From NCBI RefSeq assembly GCF_019649055.1, contig NW_026570223.1, forward strand, positions 2,046,001 through 2,110,000: 64,000 nucleotides of DNA. Reading direction: 5' to 3'. The position numbers and the translations under genes were made by a program. Positions 26,567 to 38,500 of the stretch are shown one piece after another. The DNA comes from Paramacrobiotus metropolitanus. Its lineage: Eukaryota > Tardigrada > Eutardigrada > Parachela > Macrobiotidae. Below the pieces are notes generated by a model, which was not told the DNA's origin, did no database searches, and saw only the letters and a program-made list of their open reading frames with translations. Numbering within the stretch: the stretch's first letter is position 1; each line of letters begins with the position of its first letter.

Positions 26567-28695
26567 ATGTCTGTCACCCCAGACAAACCCATGGTGCTGC
26601 AGAGCAGCGACGTGGTCATCGTCCAGCTGCCGTTTGAATTCGAGAATCTCTTTCAGCAGCCCGTGCTCCCCTCCACCTCCACGAAGAAGCCCGAGACGGC
26701 GGCGGAAGCTGCGCAGGCCCTAGGCCTGGTCCCGCGCTACCGTCGCCGTCAGAAAGCCCGCAAATCTCTCATGCAGCACATCGACGAGATCGACTCGCCG
26801 CTGTTGCGCATCTCCGAGTGCGGCCGGGAGATCTACTGTATTCCCTGCGAGATGAACCTCACCGAGTTCGGCAAGGTGAAGAAATCCTCGGTGAAACTGC
26901 ATCTCAAATGCAAGCGCCACCTGTTTAATCTCAAGCAGCAGGAGAAGAAACTGCGGCACAGTTTACCGCCGGAGATCAAGCGCGATGATGTGCTGGGACT
27001 GTACAAGTGTACACTGTGCGGGAAGGCCATTTCCAGTGATCCGCACGATGTGCGACGGCATTGTGCGGGGAAACGGCATCAGCGGCTGCTGGTCTCCGAG
27101 GGGGACGATGTAGAGGAGACGGAAGATGAAATCGTACCCAATACGGTGAGTGTGCTTCGTTGCAGTTTAGCATAAAAATTAAATTGCCATGAATTTGGCA
27201 TTATGCTATCTATGTACATTGCAGTTTACCATAAAAAAGATTTTGCCATTAAATGTTTGAAACTTTGAATCCATCCTGCATGATTAGCTGTACTGGTACG
27301 GTAACTGGTTTACTGAAGATTGAAGCATATTTGCCTGTACCGTGTACGAATGATAATTAATTTAATAAGTACTTATCGTAATGCAGCTAGATTGTTGGTT
27401 GTGTTAATTTATGTTACTCCCTTCGGGCTTCAGTTACAGTAATGTAAGAGCTCTAATAAGTCAATATTTTCTGTGATTGTTAATAAATAACCAGTATATT
27501 TTGCACACACACTTTTTAACGTAATCATTAATTTCGACGTTTAATTGATACAGTTATTAATGTTGGTTTGAATTTTCTCAGCTGAGCTGCAGACCGATGA
27601 GCAATTTCGATGTCATTAAAAATTATAAAAATATATCGAAAGATTTTGGTATGCCTTGTATAAGCATAATGTAAAGGAAAATTTCCGTTCATGTTTTGAA
27701 AATATTGAATATCTCCAGTTCGTCGCTGTCGTTGCACTACGCCCTTGGCCGGATCTGTAGATCTTTTATGGGCTTCAATTTGTTAATATCTTGTTTTGGC
27801 AGCAGCTCCTGTACTCTGTACTTATTGTGCGAGGCGACTATAATTCTCTTCATAAGCTTGTTGTTGCTTGCAGATTTTATCCCCCAAAAATCTGAATGTT
27901 GGACGATGTTTCTTACTTGCTGTCATTTGTTTTTAGATCGAAGAAGTAATGCAGATCGAAGAGGGAGAACCGGAGATGATTCCCACCAAACAGATGTGCG
28001 CGCGCGCCTACAACAACGAATTTGTTTACGACGTGTTGGATTTTGTCATGAAGAGCAACTGCCAGTTAGGTGTGATTAAGAATCTCAAGAAACTGCTGAA
28101 CAAATGGACTACGATGAAGTTACCCACGTTGGACACCATTCGCCGCAATCACTTGCCTCGTTATTTAAGTCTAAATCCTGATATTGCACAGAAACGAGAA
28201 GAAGGTATCGTTTATACATGAATTGCTCTATCCCTTCACATATCGCGTGGGGAATATCCATATTTTAAGTGGTTGATGTAGTTTATGGGCTGTGATTACC
28301 CCTTTAGGAAATTCGAATGTTCAACGCTGCAAAAGAATTCCATGTACTGATAAACACTTAATATTCGAATCTTTTATTTTTTGTACAATCATTAATGCAA
28401 AAAGTGTCTAATTTGTTCTTAAAGTATGTCGGGGTTTTTTACAGCCGCCCTGAGACGCGCAGCTAAACAGCGACAAAAGGAATCCGCGGAATTAGCTGCA
28501 TTGGAAGCCGAGATGATCGACGATGGAACTGATAAATTTATCCAGGGTGAGAGCTTCCATCTGGGCGTTCCCGTGGGTTCCGTTACTACCTTGGATATTG
28601 AACAAGCCATTAAGGCGCTGGGTGCCGGTCAGGAAGGATTTTCCATCTCCGATCTGGTGCAGTCCGTGGCAGAGGATCCCATTATGAGCGACTGA
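26567..28695 (+). CDS. two-finger CGGBP1-like nuclear protein
   Basis: Three exons: 26567-27145, 27937-28204 and 28445-28695, giving 365 residues with matching phases. Two C2H2-type fingers with wide U1/BED-like spacing are visible: Cys91, Cys94, His112, His118, and Cys148, Cys151, His165, His171. After an acidic linker, exon 2 encodes YDVLDFVMKSNCQLGVIKNL and TLDTIRRNHLPRYL. These resemble the helical segment following the single finger of human CGGBP1, a CGG-repeat-binding protein thought to derive from a hAT transposase. Exon 3 is a charged, Ala- and Glu-rich tail. The first exon is strikingly GC-rich. A nuclear DNA-binding role is likely. The CGGBP1 kinship is by remembered sequence and architecture only, and other BED or U1-finger families are possible. 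Confidence 0.72.
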
Positions 28696-28953
28696 TGGAG
28701 TGTGGGTTTTTCGGTGATATGCATGCATGTGGATCTTGAGTCTCTGGATTTAGACATCTGTGTAGTGATATTGTCTTGCTTACCTGAACTTTCTCATAAA
28801 ATGATAATGACAGTACAGTCGTTGTGCTTATTCACATTAAACCCGTTTTCGGATAATTTTTATATTTGTTTGAATGCCCGTATGCCTTTTTGACTTTTCC
28901 TTTTAGTGAAATGAACCCCTATTTGTTATAAGAAATGTTTGTCGATGGAACGA

Positions 28954-28959
28954 AATAAA
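28954..28959 (+). terminator. poly(A) signal AATAAA, zinc-finger gene
   Basis: AATAAA lies 258 bases past the stop codon of the CGGBP1-like gene, a plausible 3'UTR length here. Confidence 0.55.
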
Positions 28960-29338
28960 TTGCCAGTTAAATACGATGGATTTATTACCGACAAGAAATT
29001 ATGACGACTTCAAGTAGCAATGTGAGAAATTAGGTAGTTTAGCCGTCAAATTTACTGTATGTAATTTGGGTCGAAAACGATTTTATATCATCGTTTTTTT
29101 CGCTTTTATTGATAATGACTAGTGACCACCGTCAGATGACCGATATGTCCGTCGTTACACTTTGCTAACCAAATCGTGTTATTCATTCGCATCCTCAGTT
29201 AAATCACTACCACATGAAAGTGTTGGAGGCTTATGCTGACCCATTACGACGACAGCTTCAGTTGCCAATTACTGGTAGTGATATTCGGCCTTACGCTATA
29301 TTGATCTCCACAGAGGCTTTTCTGAGACGTTTGTAGCA

Positions 29339-29920
29339 ATGGCGAAACAACGGATACGGAATTTTATCACTTTAATATGTTTCCCATTATTTTCCTTCAC
29401 CACCGCCGCGCCTGTGGCCGATGGCACCGCCCTCGAGAATCCGGCCATGTTTGCCCGAAGTTACAGCGCCAACACCGGAAGTGGCCAGGTGCGTGATCCG
29501 TACTCTGACAATTTTGACGCCATGTACAACTCCATGGATCTGGCTAATCAGCCGGCGCGCCAGAAAGTGGCCATCAGCCTGCCAAACCCGCCCGGGCCGC
29601 CGCGGGCACCCCGCCCGCGACCCTCACCCAACTTCTCCCAGTACGAGAACGATCCGAACCGCGGTCCGCAGATGCCGCTGCCACCACGGCCGCCTAATTC
29701 ATTCGGCTCCATGGATATCACGGTGAATTTTCCCAAGTATACACCGAATGTGGATGATTCGTTCTACGACTCGGACGCCGGTGCGCAGCCGATGACCTAT
29801 ATGGGCGGAGGCACCGTGGGAAAGGGGAACAGTTATGAGACCGGCGATACGGATAATTACGGAGGAGCGGGCGGTATCGACAAGTATGCGCGCGATCTGG
29901 AAAACAGCATGTTTAAATAA
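29339..29920 (+). CDS. secreted proline-rich protein of unknown function
   Basis: A single uninterrupted frame of 193 codons with a basic start followed by a hydrophobic run (FITLICFPLFSF) ending in TTAAP, which reads as a signal peptide cleaved near residue 23. The mature part is Pro-, Asn-, Gly- and Asp-rich. It has a PPGPPRAPRPRP segment, PLPPRPP, and several Tyr-Asp/Gly stretches toward the C terminus. There are no cysteines after the signal peptide and no recognisable domain. It is likely intrinsically disordered and extracellular, perhaps matrix or cuticle associated. GC content is much higher than in the flanks, which supports coding. The ATG is the first in frame and an AATAAA follows about 100 bases after the stop. 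I do not recognise a family. Confidence 0.68.
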   Translation: MAKQRIRNFITLICFPLFSFTTAAPVADGTALENPAMFARSYSANTGSGQVRDPYSDNFDAMYNSMDLANQPARQKVAISLPNPPGPPRAPRPRPSPNFSQYENDPNRGPQMPLPPRPPNSFGSMDITVNFPKYTPNVDDSFYDSDAGAQPMTYMGGGTVGKGNSYETGDTDNYGGAGGIDKYARDLENSMFK

Positions 29921-30020
29921 GAATTAGTTGATTGTTTAGTTTATTTGTTATTTGTACTGAATGCAAGTTACCTACTCTGTGGTCAGGATTTTTTTGTGTT
30001 GCGACTTGCGAGGCTAGTCT

Positions 30021-30026
30021 AATAAA
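30021..30026 (+). terminator. poly(A) signal AATAAA, proline-rich gene
   Basis: AATAAA lies 101 bases past the stop of the proline-rich ORF. A second AATAAA lies at 30197-30202. Both come before the convergent PAN-domain gene. Confidence 0.5.
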
Positions 30027-30404
30027 GCGAAAAAGGTTCTTACAAGCAGTGCCGATCACCTCCAAGAAATTCTCACATATCACTAATAAAACCGTTTGTT
30101 ACTGTACGCTTCCGCGTGAAAACGAATTATTAATGACTGATTATATTTCGTAATTTTGAAAAATATTAAGTTGTATGCTGGAAATAAGAGGACTGGAATA
30201 AACACCTATTTACCATGTACAATATGTATGTTACAGTACGACATTTCGGCGTTGATGGCTGATTGCATAGGCAAATACTTGCACTAATTATTTTTATTCT
30301 ACAGCTCCGCCTTAACTTCACATACAATCTGATACAGAGTACGCTTGTATCGGCCTCCGGCGTTAAAAATACATTTCAGAACAGCATTAGTCCATTGATG
30401 TGAT

Positions 30405-30410
30405 TTTATT
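30405..30410 (-). terminator. poly(A) signal AATAAA (minus), left PAN gene
   Basis: TTTATT on the plus strand reads AATAAA on the minus strand, 86 bases past the stop of the left PAN gene. Confidence 0.45.
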
Positions 30411-30495
30411 ATGAAGTTCCCCATACCATCTGCAGTAAGTGGATTTATCAAAGTAACAAGTAAGAGCGACCGGCGGAAGTACGAAATAAGTACTA

Positions 30496-31465
30496 CTATG
30501 CGGCGACGTAATAAATGTCCGTTCCCCGTGGTGGGCTGGAAAGTTTGTTGGACGGTTCCGCTTTTGCCAGCAGCGTGCAGCCTTGCATGCCCATTCCGGC
30601 CGAATAATGAGCCACTTTACAGGTGGGATGGATATCGCACAAAGCTTTGCAGTCCTTGTCCGTTGTTCCATAGCTACTCTCGAGCACGGTTTTGACCTTT
30701 CTTGTTCCGCAGCGGTCCAGCACCTATGAAGATATCACTGCGCTGGGAAAATTTCTTGTAGGCGAATCCAATTAACTCGTTTTCGTTAGAGTCAGCTCGT
30801 CCGAAAGTGCAGTCAAAGTTTGCAGGAACGAGACCGCATTTTTTGTCCTTGATATTGTAAGAGGCGAAGCGGCAATTGGCATCTTTCTTGCATTTGCTGG
30901 CACAATCGTCCACCGATCTGCTGGCGGTGTATGCGATCTTGTTATCGCAGGTGACCGAGCGGGATTTGATTTCCAGCATGTTACCTTTCTATAAAAAATT
31001 ATTAAAAATATGTATTTTATACGTGATGGAAACGACAATGTAACGATAAATCTAACTGCTAAATTCCTAACGTTTATTTCTGGTTTCTGTTAATTGTGGC
31101 TCTATTTCGACTGACTGCACTTCGTGGTTTCGAATTATGTTACTTAATCCGACAGTGTGTTTTGTGTCCGAATACGAACGTTGCATTTTACAGGTTACAC
31201 GTGCACCTTTAACTTACGAATTATTATGAAAAAAATTGATATTACTGTGTATATATGTTTACTTACGCTATCGCCTGCTCCGTATGTGACGGTTGCTGTA
31301 ATACACAATGTGCCGTAAGTACTCTGTACACTGGTCAAACTAACAATAAATCAAAACAGTAAAATGATTTGTTTGACCTTGTATTAACCACCAAAAAATT
31401 ATAAAAATAGAATGGAGGACCTTACCAAAACCGGCAAGAAAAACCAAAGATAAAAAGGTTGCCAT
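30496..31465 (-). CDS. secreted PAN/Apple-domain protein, left copy, with +1 frameshift
   Basis: Three minus-strand exons: 31465-31426 (signal peptide, MATFLSLVFLAGF), 31295-31267 and 30988-30496. Exon lengths 40 and 29 are identical to the right copy. Exon 3 encodes two Cys-rich PAN/Apple-like units, the first around SVDDCASKCKKDANCRFASY and the second around DKDCKALCDIHPTCKVAHY. PAN modules mediate protein or carbohydrate binding outside the cell. Between the units, the run of four T at 30690-30693 (AAAA on the coding strand) adds one base relative to the right copy. The frame hits TAG a few codons later, losing the second PAN unit. The frame after the run stays open to its own stop at 30496, with every Cys kept. 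A TATA box, splice sites and poly(A) signal are intact. It is either a very recent pseudogene or an assembly error in a homopolymer. Confidence 0.75.
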
Positions 31466-31606
31466 GTTCTCGTGGAGATTCAGTGGATTGTTGGATAACG
31501 TTTCTGGTACTAGTTAGTCAAACCGGAATATAGCGTATTGTACGGCTTACAGTTGTGCTTACTACACTACAAATTTGTGTGTCTGAGAAACTTTTTTGTT
31601 GCGTCC

Positions 31607-31613
31607 ATTTATA
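31607..31613 (-). promoter_or_regulatory. TATA box of left PAN gene
   Basis: TATAAAT on the minus strand, 142 bases upstream of the ATG at 31465. The tandem paralogue has a similar element about 121 bases upstream of its own ATG, which supports a conserved core promoter. Confidence 0.5.
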
Positions 31614-32711
31614 CTGAAGTATACTTTTATCTAACTGTGTAATTATTCATAACACGTGTGCTGGAACCTGTTGTTATCCTTAATAAATTTCCTAGACTGT
31701 AAACATCGAAAACATTTCACATAAACACTTACTTGGGGCGTTTTTACATCTTGAAAATCCTGTATTTTGTTGTTTGTCCCGTTGTAGGAAAACTTGATTG
31801 CTTACCGTGAACAAATGACCTAGAGTCTGGCGGCATATCAGAAAAAGTGATTCTGCTAAGAAATACTGCTAAATCATTTGCTCTGTTATGAAGTTTTGTC
31901 CTTCGTAGACCAATATATAATTTCTGATACCAACGCCAGGATGCATTGTTCATCAAATGTAAGATTTCTACCGATAATTAATTGGGAATCTGCAGAACTA
32001 GTTTCGATTTCATGACACTGTACAGAGTGCAACACATTTTTAGTCCTACCATAGAATCTTAGTCGACTGGTAGTGTGCAGATACAGCGTAATCCTTACTC
32101 CACGTGAGTATGCCAGACGTGTCCGGTCCGTCAGGTCAAATGTACATAACAGATCTAGATCGTTAATGCAGAATTCAGAAAGTGCTGAAACCAAATTTTA
32201 TAAGAAGACGGCCGTTTTCTCAGAAGCATAATACTAGTATTGCAATATCCGTATACAAGTAGCTCGTTTGGTAATATATGGTATTTGTTCCTGTGACCGG
32301 AAGTCCCAGCTATCTACTATAGCTTTAGACATACGGCTGCAAGGTTGTTGTCTTCCCGAGCAGGCGTCTGTTCAACCGGAAGCGTTGTGGGAAACTGTAA
32401 CATGCATGCAGCAAGGAGACAAGTAAAAAAAAACTGTTCATAAAAACTTCATATTACAATGCCCTGCATGCCACGTAAGCGCGGAGGCAAAAGGATATTG
32501 TAGATTGCGCTATGGATCTGTCTGTTTATTGTTTGTGTGATTTATCATGGTTAATGGTTACGAATTGCTCCAGTAAGTTAATTTTCTACTAACAAATAAC
32601 AGCAACCGGTGTGACAAGGCCATGGGCTGTACGATGAGCCTTGACGTGGCGGGACGACACTGCCGAAACTTTACTGGCTGACCTGACCTTTACTGGCTGC
32701 AGAAACTGACC

Positions 32712-32717
32712 TTTATT
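32712..32717 (-). terminator. poly(A) signal AATAAA (minus), right PAN gene
   Basis: TTTATT on the plus strand, AATAAA on the minus strand, 238 bases past the stop of the right PAN gene. Confidence 0.4.
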
Positions 32718-32954
32718 GGCTGCTCTCTGTTGTAGCATATAACGCGCCACGCCAGCATTACATTGTTGTTAGCACTGATAGCACAACAACAAACAAACAA
32801 ACTCCTCGAAGGCTAGGTTGCACAATTAATGATATTGGCAGCGCTGATGATGGAAACCACTTAACACTTCGAACTACGAAAGGATGACACAATATAGAAC
32901 AGAAAATCTTCACTAGAAGCGGGAGTGCTCGCGACCTGTAAAAGTTGATGGGCA

Positions 32955-34000
32955 TTACGCGGCGATGAACGCCGTGTTCGTTCCCGACGAGCCGGATATT
33001 TTGTTGGACGGCTGCGCCGCCGCTTTCAGCGTACAGCCATGCATGCCCATTCCCGCCGTGTAATATGCCACTTTACAGGTGGGATGGATATCGCACAGGG
33101 CCTTACAGTCGTCGTCATCGGTCCCATAACTGCTTTCTAACACCGATTGACCTTTCTTGTTCTGCAGCGATCCGGCACCGATGTAGATATTGTCGCGTTT
33201 GGTAAATTTTTTGTACGCAAATCCGATCAGTTCTTCCGTCTCGCTCCGTCTAAATGTGCAGTCGAAATTCGGTGGGACGATGCCGCATTTTCTTTCCTTG
33301 GTATTGTAAATCGCGAATCGGCAGTTAGCATCTTTTTTGCATTTGCCAGCGCAATCATCCACCGATCGGCTGGCGGTGTACGCGATCTTTTTATCGCAGT
33401 CGACCGAGCGGGATTTGATTTCCACCATCTTACCTTTCTAGAAGCACATTTTATGCATAATTAAAACAAGTAAAAATAACTTATTAATGTAAAGTACACC
33501 AACTAGAACATAATTTCCAATCGTTTGCATTTGCATCGTTTAGGACATTTTGCGGTACTTTTGTTAGAACGGAACTTCAAACTAACTGATAAGCAGATAT
33601 ACGAAGTATGTACTGAACTCTGTTTCACTAGTTTTTTATTTTAATTTATCGTTATTACTCATCGTTTTCCACTAGTGATATAAGAAATTAAAGTTAATAC
33701 AAAATTATGCACACGTACGCTGTCTCCTGCTCCATATGCCAGGACCACTGTAAAACGCAAAGTACAATAAATGTAAGTATTGTGTATTGTACTTAATTTA
33801 TGTTAGTACTTAATTGTGTATTGTACTTAATTCACACTGTTGGACATATTGCGAGCCGTGTACTCCTAAATTAATGCTGAAAGTTATTTCAAAAAAATAA
33901 TTTTTTCACACCTTTTTACCTACTGTTATAAAATTAGGCAAATAGAATGGTGTGACTTACCGAATCCAGCAAGAAAAACCAACGATAAGAAGGATGCCAT
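32955..34000 (-). CDS. secreted PAN/Apple-domain protein, intact right copy
   Basis: Three exons on the minus strand: 34000-33961, 33747-33719 and 33437-32955, giving 183 residues with all phases matching. Exon 1 encodes a signal peptide (MASFLSLVFLAGF). Exon 2 is a 29-base micro-exon ending in AYGAGDS. Exon 3 encodes two PAN/Apple-like units. The first runs roughly residues 25-95 (VDDCAGKCKKDANCRFAIY, KKFTKRDNIYIGAG) and the second about 110-165 (DDDCKALCDIHPTCKVAYY, MGMHGCTLKAAAQP). The mature protein would be extracellular, probably a binding protein; ligand unknown. It is a tandem duplicate of the gene to its left, with the same exon plan and near-identical motifs. It has no membrane segment beyond the signal peptide. 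Confidence 0.85.
33781..33832. repeat. short direct repeat
   Basis: The 18-base word TGTGTATTGTACTTAATT occurs at 33781-33798 and again at 33815-33832, inside the first intron of the right PAN gene. It looks like a small local duplication with no obvious function. Confidence 0.7.
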
Positions 34001-34120
34001 GTCTTCGTGCTGTCTAAGCAAACTGCGACACGATACGCAATGTACCGGTCAGTACATGTACAGAGTATCAAATTAAAACTTATCAGGACTTCTGATTCAG
34101 AAGCGGTATCAGCCGAACCG

Positions 34121-34129
34121 ATTTATATA
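34121..34129 (-). promoter_or_regulatory. TATA box of right PAN gene
   Basis: TATATAAAT on the minus strand, 121 bases upstream of the ATG at 34000, matching the position of the TATA element of the left copy. Confidence 0.5.
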
Positions 34130-35527
34130 CTTCGTCTTATAGTTACTTTTCTAATTAATGGCGTTTACTGCAATCAATCTGCGATTAACGTTAATTAACA
34201 TTTTTGGCTAGCACCATGAAAAAAACTTTTCACTTTAACACTGCCCTGTGGCGGCGCGAATCTAAAAAACCTGTATCTTGTTGCTTTCCCTTTCCGGCTT
34301 AGGTAAGTAATTAATGGGGACGCCCAAAATAGAATGTAATAAGCAAAAGTAACTAACGGCCTGTCGTAAAATTAAGTCTGGTTCAAAATAGCACAGTTAA
34401 ATAACGCTCTCCTGTATTTTGAGCCGTTCCAGATGCCTAAGCTATGCAGGAGTAGCTCCCGATTTGAAAACAAGCTTTAACAAATTAATACAACGTGTTC
34501 TTACAACATTTGGATACATCATACATCGGTTTGCCGACTTTTGTATGAAATTGACCGCTATAGTATTTGCAGGACCACAGAGGCGCTTAAATAAATTTGA
34601 CACCACTTCAAAAACATTAATGTAAACTCAAGCGAGAAGAGTATACAAAATGGTAATGACCAGTGCGCATAGATAGCGCATTTGGGAAATGTGAAATTGT
34701 TATTAACTGGCCGGAAATACGAATACGTTCGATGAAGCTCGATTATTAACTCACAGTCAAATAATTATTTCAAAATTTGATCGGAACTTCCTTTTAGATT
34801 ACACAGTTAATCAATGTGCAGTACTTTACCATGAACTCCTTATTCAGTCTTCCTAATCGTTAAAAATTAAATGCAGTGTTGCAACTGTATAAGTAGTAGT
34901 TTAGACACGTGTGCTGTAGCCGTTTCGTGCAAATACTTTTTTGGAATGCTTCATATTCAGTTTTTCCCAAACTGTGTTTATCTACAGTGACATTATACGG
35001 TATACCCAACTTCCCAGGTAGAAGTATAAACTGTACTTACAGTTACCGGTATGGTTAGTATGGGTTATACAAATTTGTATTTACGTGGTGAACTGCAAAT
35101 GCCCAAGGGTAGAGAAATTCTTCCATTTGATAAAGAGGCCTTCTATCCATTTTCCATGGTGGAGAGTTATTCGCCTGACATGCACTTTACCTGAAACCTG
35201 TTTTTCTCATCCACCAAACACTACTGTTGATTAAAGTTTTCAGCTTGGATTGCGTTATTGCACTATGTACGGTATGCACTATACAGGCGCAATCCACACC
35301 TACGGCGACGTGACGTGTTTCGACCAAGCACAATAATAATTTTTACCGCGACCAGACAGTTGTGTTGTTCGATCGGTGCACACTAGAGCAGCGCCGTCGT
35401 CGGCAGAATAATAATTGTGTTCATTTGTTGGGCGGCATAACTGCACCGTTGGGAATTCTTGCGCGTCGAACGAGTTGCACGTTTACTTCCTTCCATAATA
35501 ATTATTACTTGATATCCATCAGCTACC
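34130..35527. other. intergenic region PAN gene / calbindin
   Basis: Divergent spacer of about 1.4 kb between the right PAN gene and the calbindin gene. Short frames such as 34419-34625 lack splice support and resemblance. No RNA gene was recognised. Confidence 0.4.
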
Positions 35528-38500
35528 ATGCCGGTTCGTCGTATCGAGGATCCCAACCGGAAGGGCGGACGCGCCAGGAGCTACATTGACAACAAACTCC
35601 GCACCAAGAATGGCGAATTGGTCCCGCTCAGCGCCGACGCATTCCAGCAGATCTACCTGCATTATGACCGAGACGGTATCTGTACTTTATACTCCTACAA
35701 TTTAATTTAGCGACACAAATTCAAAAAGTTCATTGTCGTGGGCTACTGGTGGCAGCTTGTATATCAGCAGAGATAAAACATAAACTTGTTATTTTTATCA
35801 ATTTGTATGGATTGATTATATGTATATATGTGTTATTGTGTCAGCTTTTTTTTAGGTCAAATGAAATATTTATTTCTACTAAACGAACAAAGCAAAACAA
35901 TTCAGTGGTACTGTGCACTTTATGGATTATTAAGTTATAATCGATACTAAGGCCAGCGTTCTATTGGTTATCTGGTAGTGCGGTGCAATTCGTAATCAGC
36001 TGCAAGTAGCAAAATTTGTTTATGCAGATAATTTTTTCGAAATTCAAACGCATCGAAAACTGTATAATATAATATCTGTTTTCAGGGAATGGTTATTTGG
36101 AGCGCGATGAAATTGACAAATTTCTTAAGGACTACCTGAATTCTTCCTTAATTGGCCTCGGGGTAAGATGAAAAATGTGTCATTTTTTAGTTACTGGAGG
36201 TGTACAGCTAGAGAATACAGTACAGAGTACTCTGAGCGATTGGGTTCAGCTCAAAAAGCTTCAAAAACAACAATTATGGTATACTATAATATGGTGGCTA
36301 AAGTACAAATGTACCTAAGTAGAACATTTTCGTAGTTAAGCGGCAGTCTGTGCTCGTCATTGTTCATTGTTGGGATCAGAAAATGTCGTAGCAGAGAAAT
36401 TTCCACGCTAGAACGTTACTTTTTTTGAAAATGCAAATGAAACACATGAAAACAATTCTCCACGCTGGAGTTGTATGTGGGGATTTGGGGTACCTTTTCT
36501 TGCTGACAGTTGTATTAATCTCTGTATAGGCACTAACAATTAATACAGTTTATACAATCTGTATTGCTACCGGTAAAATTACATGTTTCATTAATTTCAC
36601 GAATGTGTCGCTAAAAGTATTTTTCCAGTAAACCGGTTAACTGTTGTGCAGAGCCTTGACGGCTTTTTTATGCCAAAACCTCTATACCAAAACAGTTTCC
36701 TGAATTTGTTTATGCAGCTATTTGTCTTATCATTAAATTTCGGTAAGTATTATGGGCACACGTGTTTTAAGTAAACGTGCACTGTGTTAAAAAAATTTAT
36801 TTTGTTACACTTTATGAACCAAATCACTGCAGATTCCATAAGTGTACAAGTATGTATACATAAGTGCTGTATACGGTGTGATTTAGGAGCAAACCCGTGT
36901 TACGGATGAGGAAGCTCAAGAACTCCGAGGAATGTTTATGGAAGAATTCGACGAAAACAAGGATGGCCGCATTTCCCTTCGGGAGGTAAAACTTTCATCA
37001 GTAAATCAAGCTTTGCTTTATAGTTTTTTGCAGTTCAGTGAATACTTACAAGAAAAAAATTTATTAGTGATGCTGCAAATATCAAGAATCCTTTCCGCCG
37101 ATTAACCAAAATTTTTTTGTGTAAACGTTAATTTACATATTCCGTTAAATGCAAACTGCAATCAAGTCAACTTAAAATAAATTGGTTCTGGTTGCAGCTG
37201 ACATCGATTCTGCCGGTAGAGGAGAGCTTTTTCGTTATGTTCCGCCACGATAATAAATGGGAAAAGGGTACCGATTACATGAAGGTAACACCAAATTTGA
37301 TTTCAAACTATATAGATATAAACAGTGCAGATCCTAATGCATATGGTTTAACTACTTGTACAGATTTGGAAAAAATACGACCGCGACATGAGTGGATACA
37401 TCGAGATTGATGAATTGAAGGTACACCTAGTTGTACAAGGACTACACGTAGAAGCATAAAAGATTTGGAGTTTTACCTTTTGCTGAAGGTCTAACTGTCT
37501 GTTACGTTCTCTTCGAAATACCTGGTTGCGTTCCTGTAGACCTTGAAAAACTATGATATAAAAAACGTGTCTCATACAAAACATAAGATAATAATATTGT
37601 AGTACTCAATAATTTACACACAAGAAAAACTGTGGTAATAATGTGCATCCCGAATTTAACAAAAAAGGGTTTTATTTTACAGACATTCTTACGAGATGTT
37701 GTGCAAAGAGCAAATCCAAACCAGCCCGTTAAAGAAGACCGTCTTGACGAATACACCCGCATGATTGTATGTCGTGCTTGAACTACACAGTCTACACTGT
37801 ACAGTAATGCATTCTGTAGAATCTTATTGCCGTACTGTATATGCAAAACCCGCAAACGATTATCATGGGATAGCAATCAGAAACTGGGAAAAATATTGTC
37901 CTTTGGCAATTTAAGCCGTGTTTTTCAATTAGCTGCAGCAAGTTTTTAGGTAAAAATTTGGATCATAAACCAAATTAGTTGTATAATGTATTGACCTTTA
38001 GGACAATTAACCCTCCGGAGCAAAAGAAATTAACTGCACACTGAAAGTGTTGTTTAACAAATGCGATAAATGCGATTCTTTGCAGATGGAAGCCTACGAT
38101 ACCAACAAAGATGGGAAACTCGGAATGTCGGAATTAGCAAAGTAAATAAACTGACGCACCCGTTAATTAATAATCCATAAATCGACGCATATGAGATGTC
38201 GATAATACTTTGTATATGGACAGTAATGGCCTGACTGTATTCTTATTACAGGTTACTGCCGCCGGAGGAAAACTTCGTGCAACGAGTTCTTGACAAGGTG
38301 TGGCCCACGTAAAACCACTTCCCTGTCAATAAAATTATTGCAGGGTTTTATTTAATTACATGCATTGTGTTTGCTAGGCCATATCGTTGCACAAAGTCAG
38401 CTCTTCCGATGTGGAACAAATTCTCAACAAATATGATAAAGTGAGTACCTCTGTACCTTGCATTATTATTTCACTGCACTCACCGTACATGACTGTGTTA

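Larger units (their letters stand above)
31466..32954. other. spacer between the PAN genes, with an orphan ORF
   Basis: Holds the promoter of the left PAN gene and the 3' end of the right one. Minus-strand 32194-31886 is an open frame of 102 codons lying next to a strong acceptor (TTTGGTTTCAG), with a good donor (GTAAGG) inside it. Its first part, around FDLTDRTRLAYSRG, faintly resembles an F-box core. I cannot assemble a complete gene, so this is at best a relic or one exon. Confidence 0.25.
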
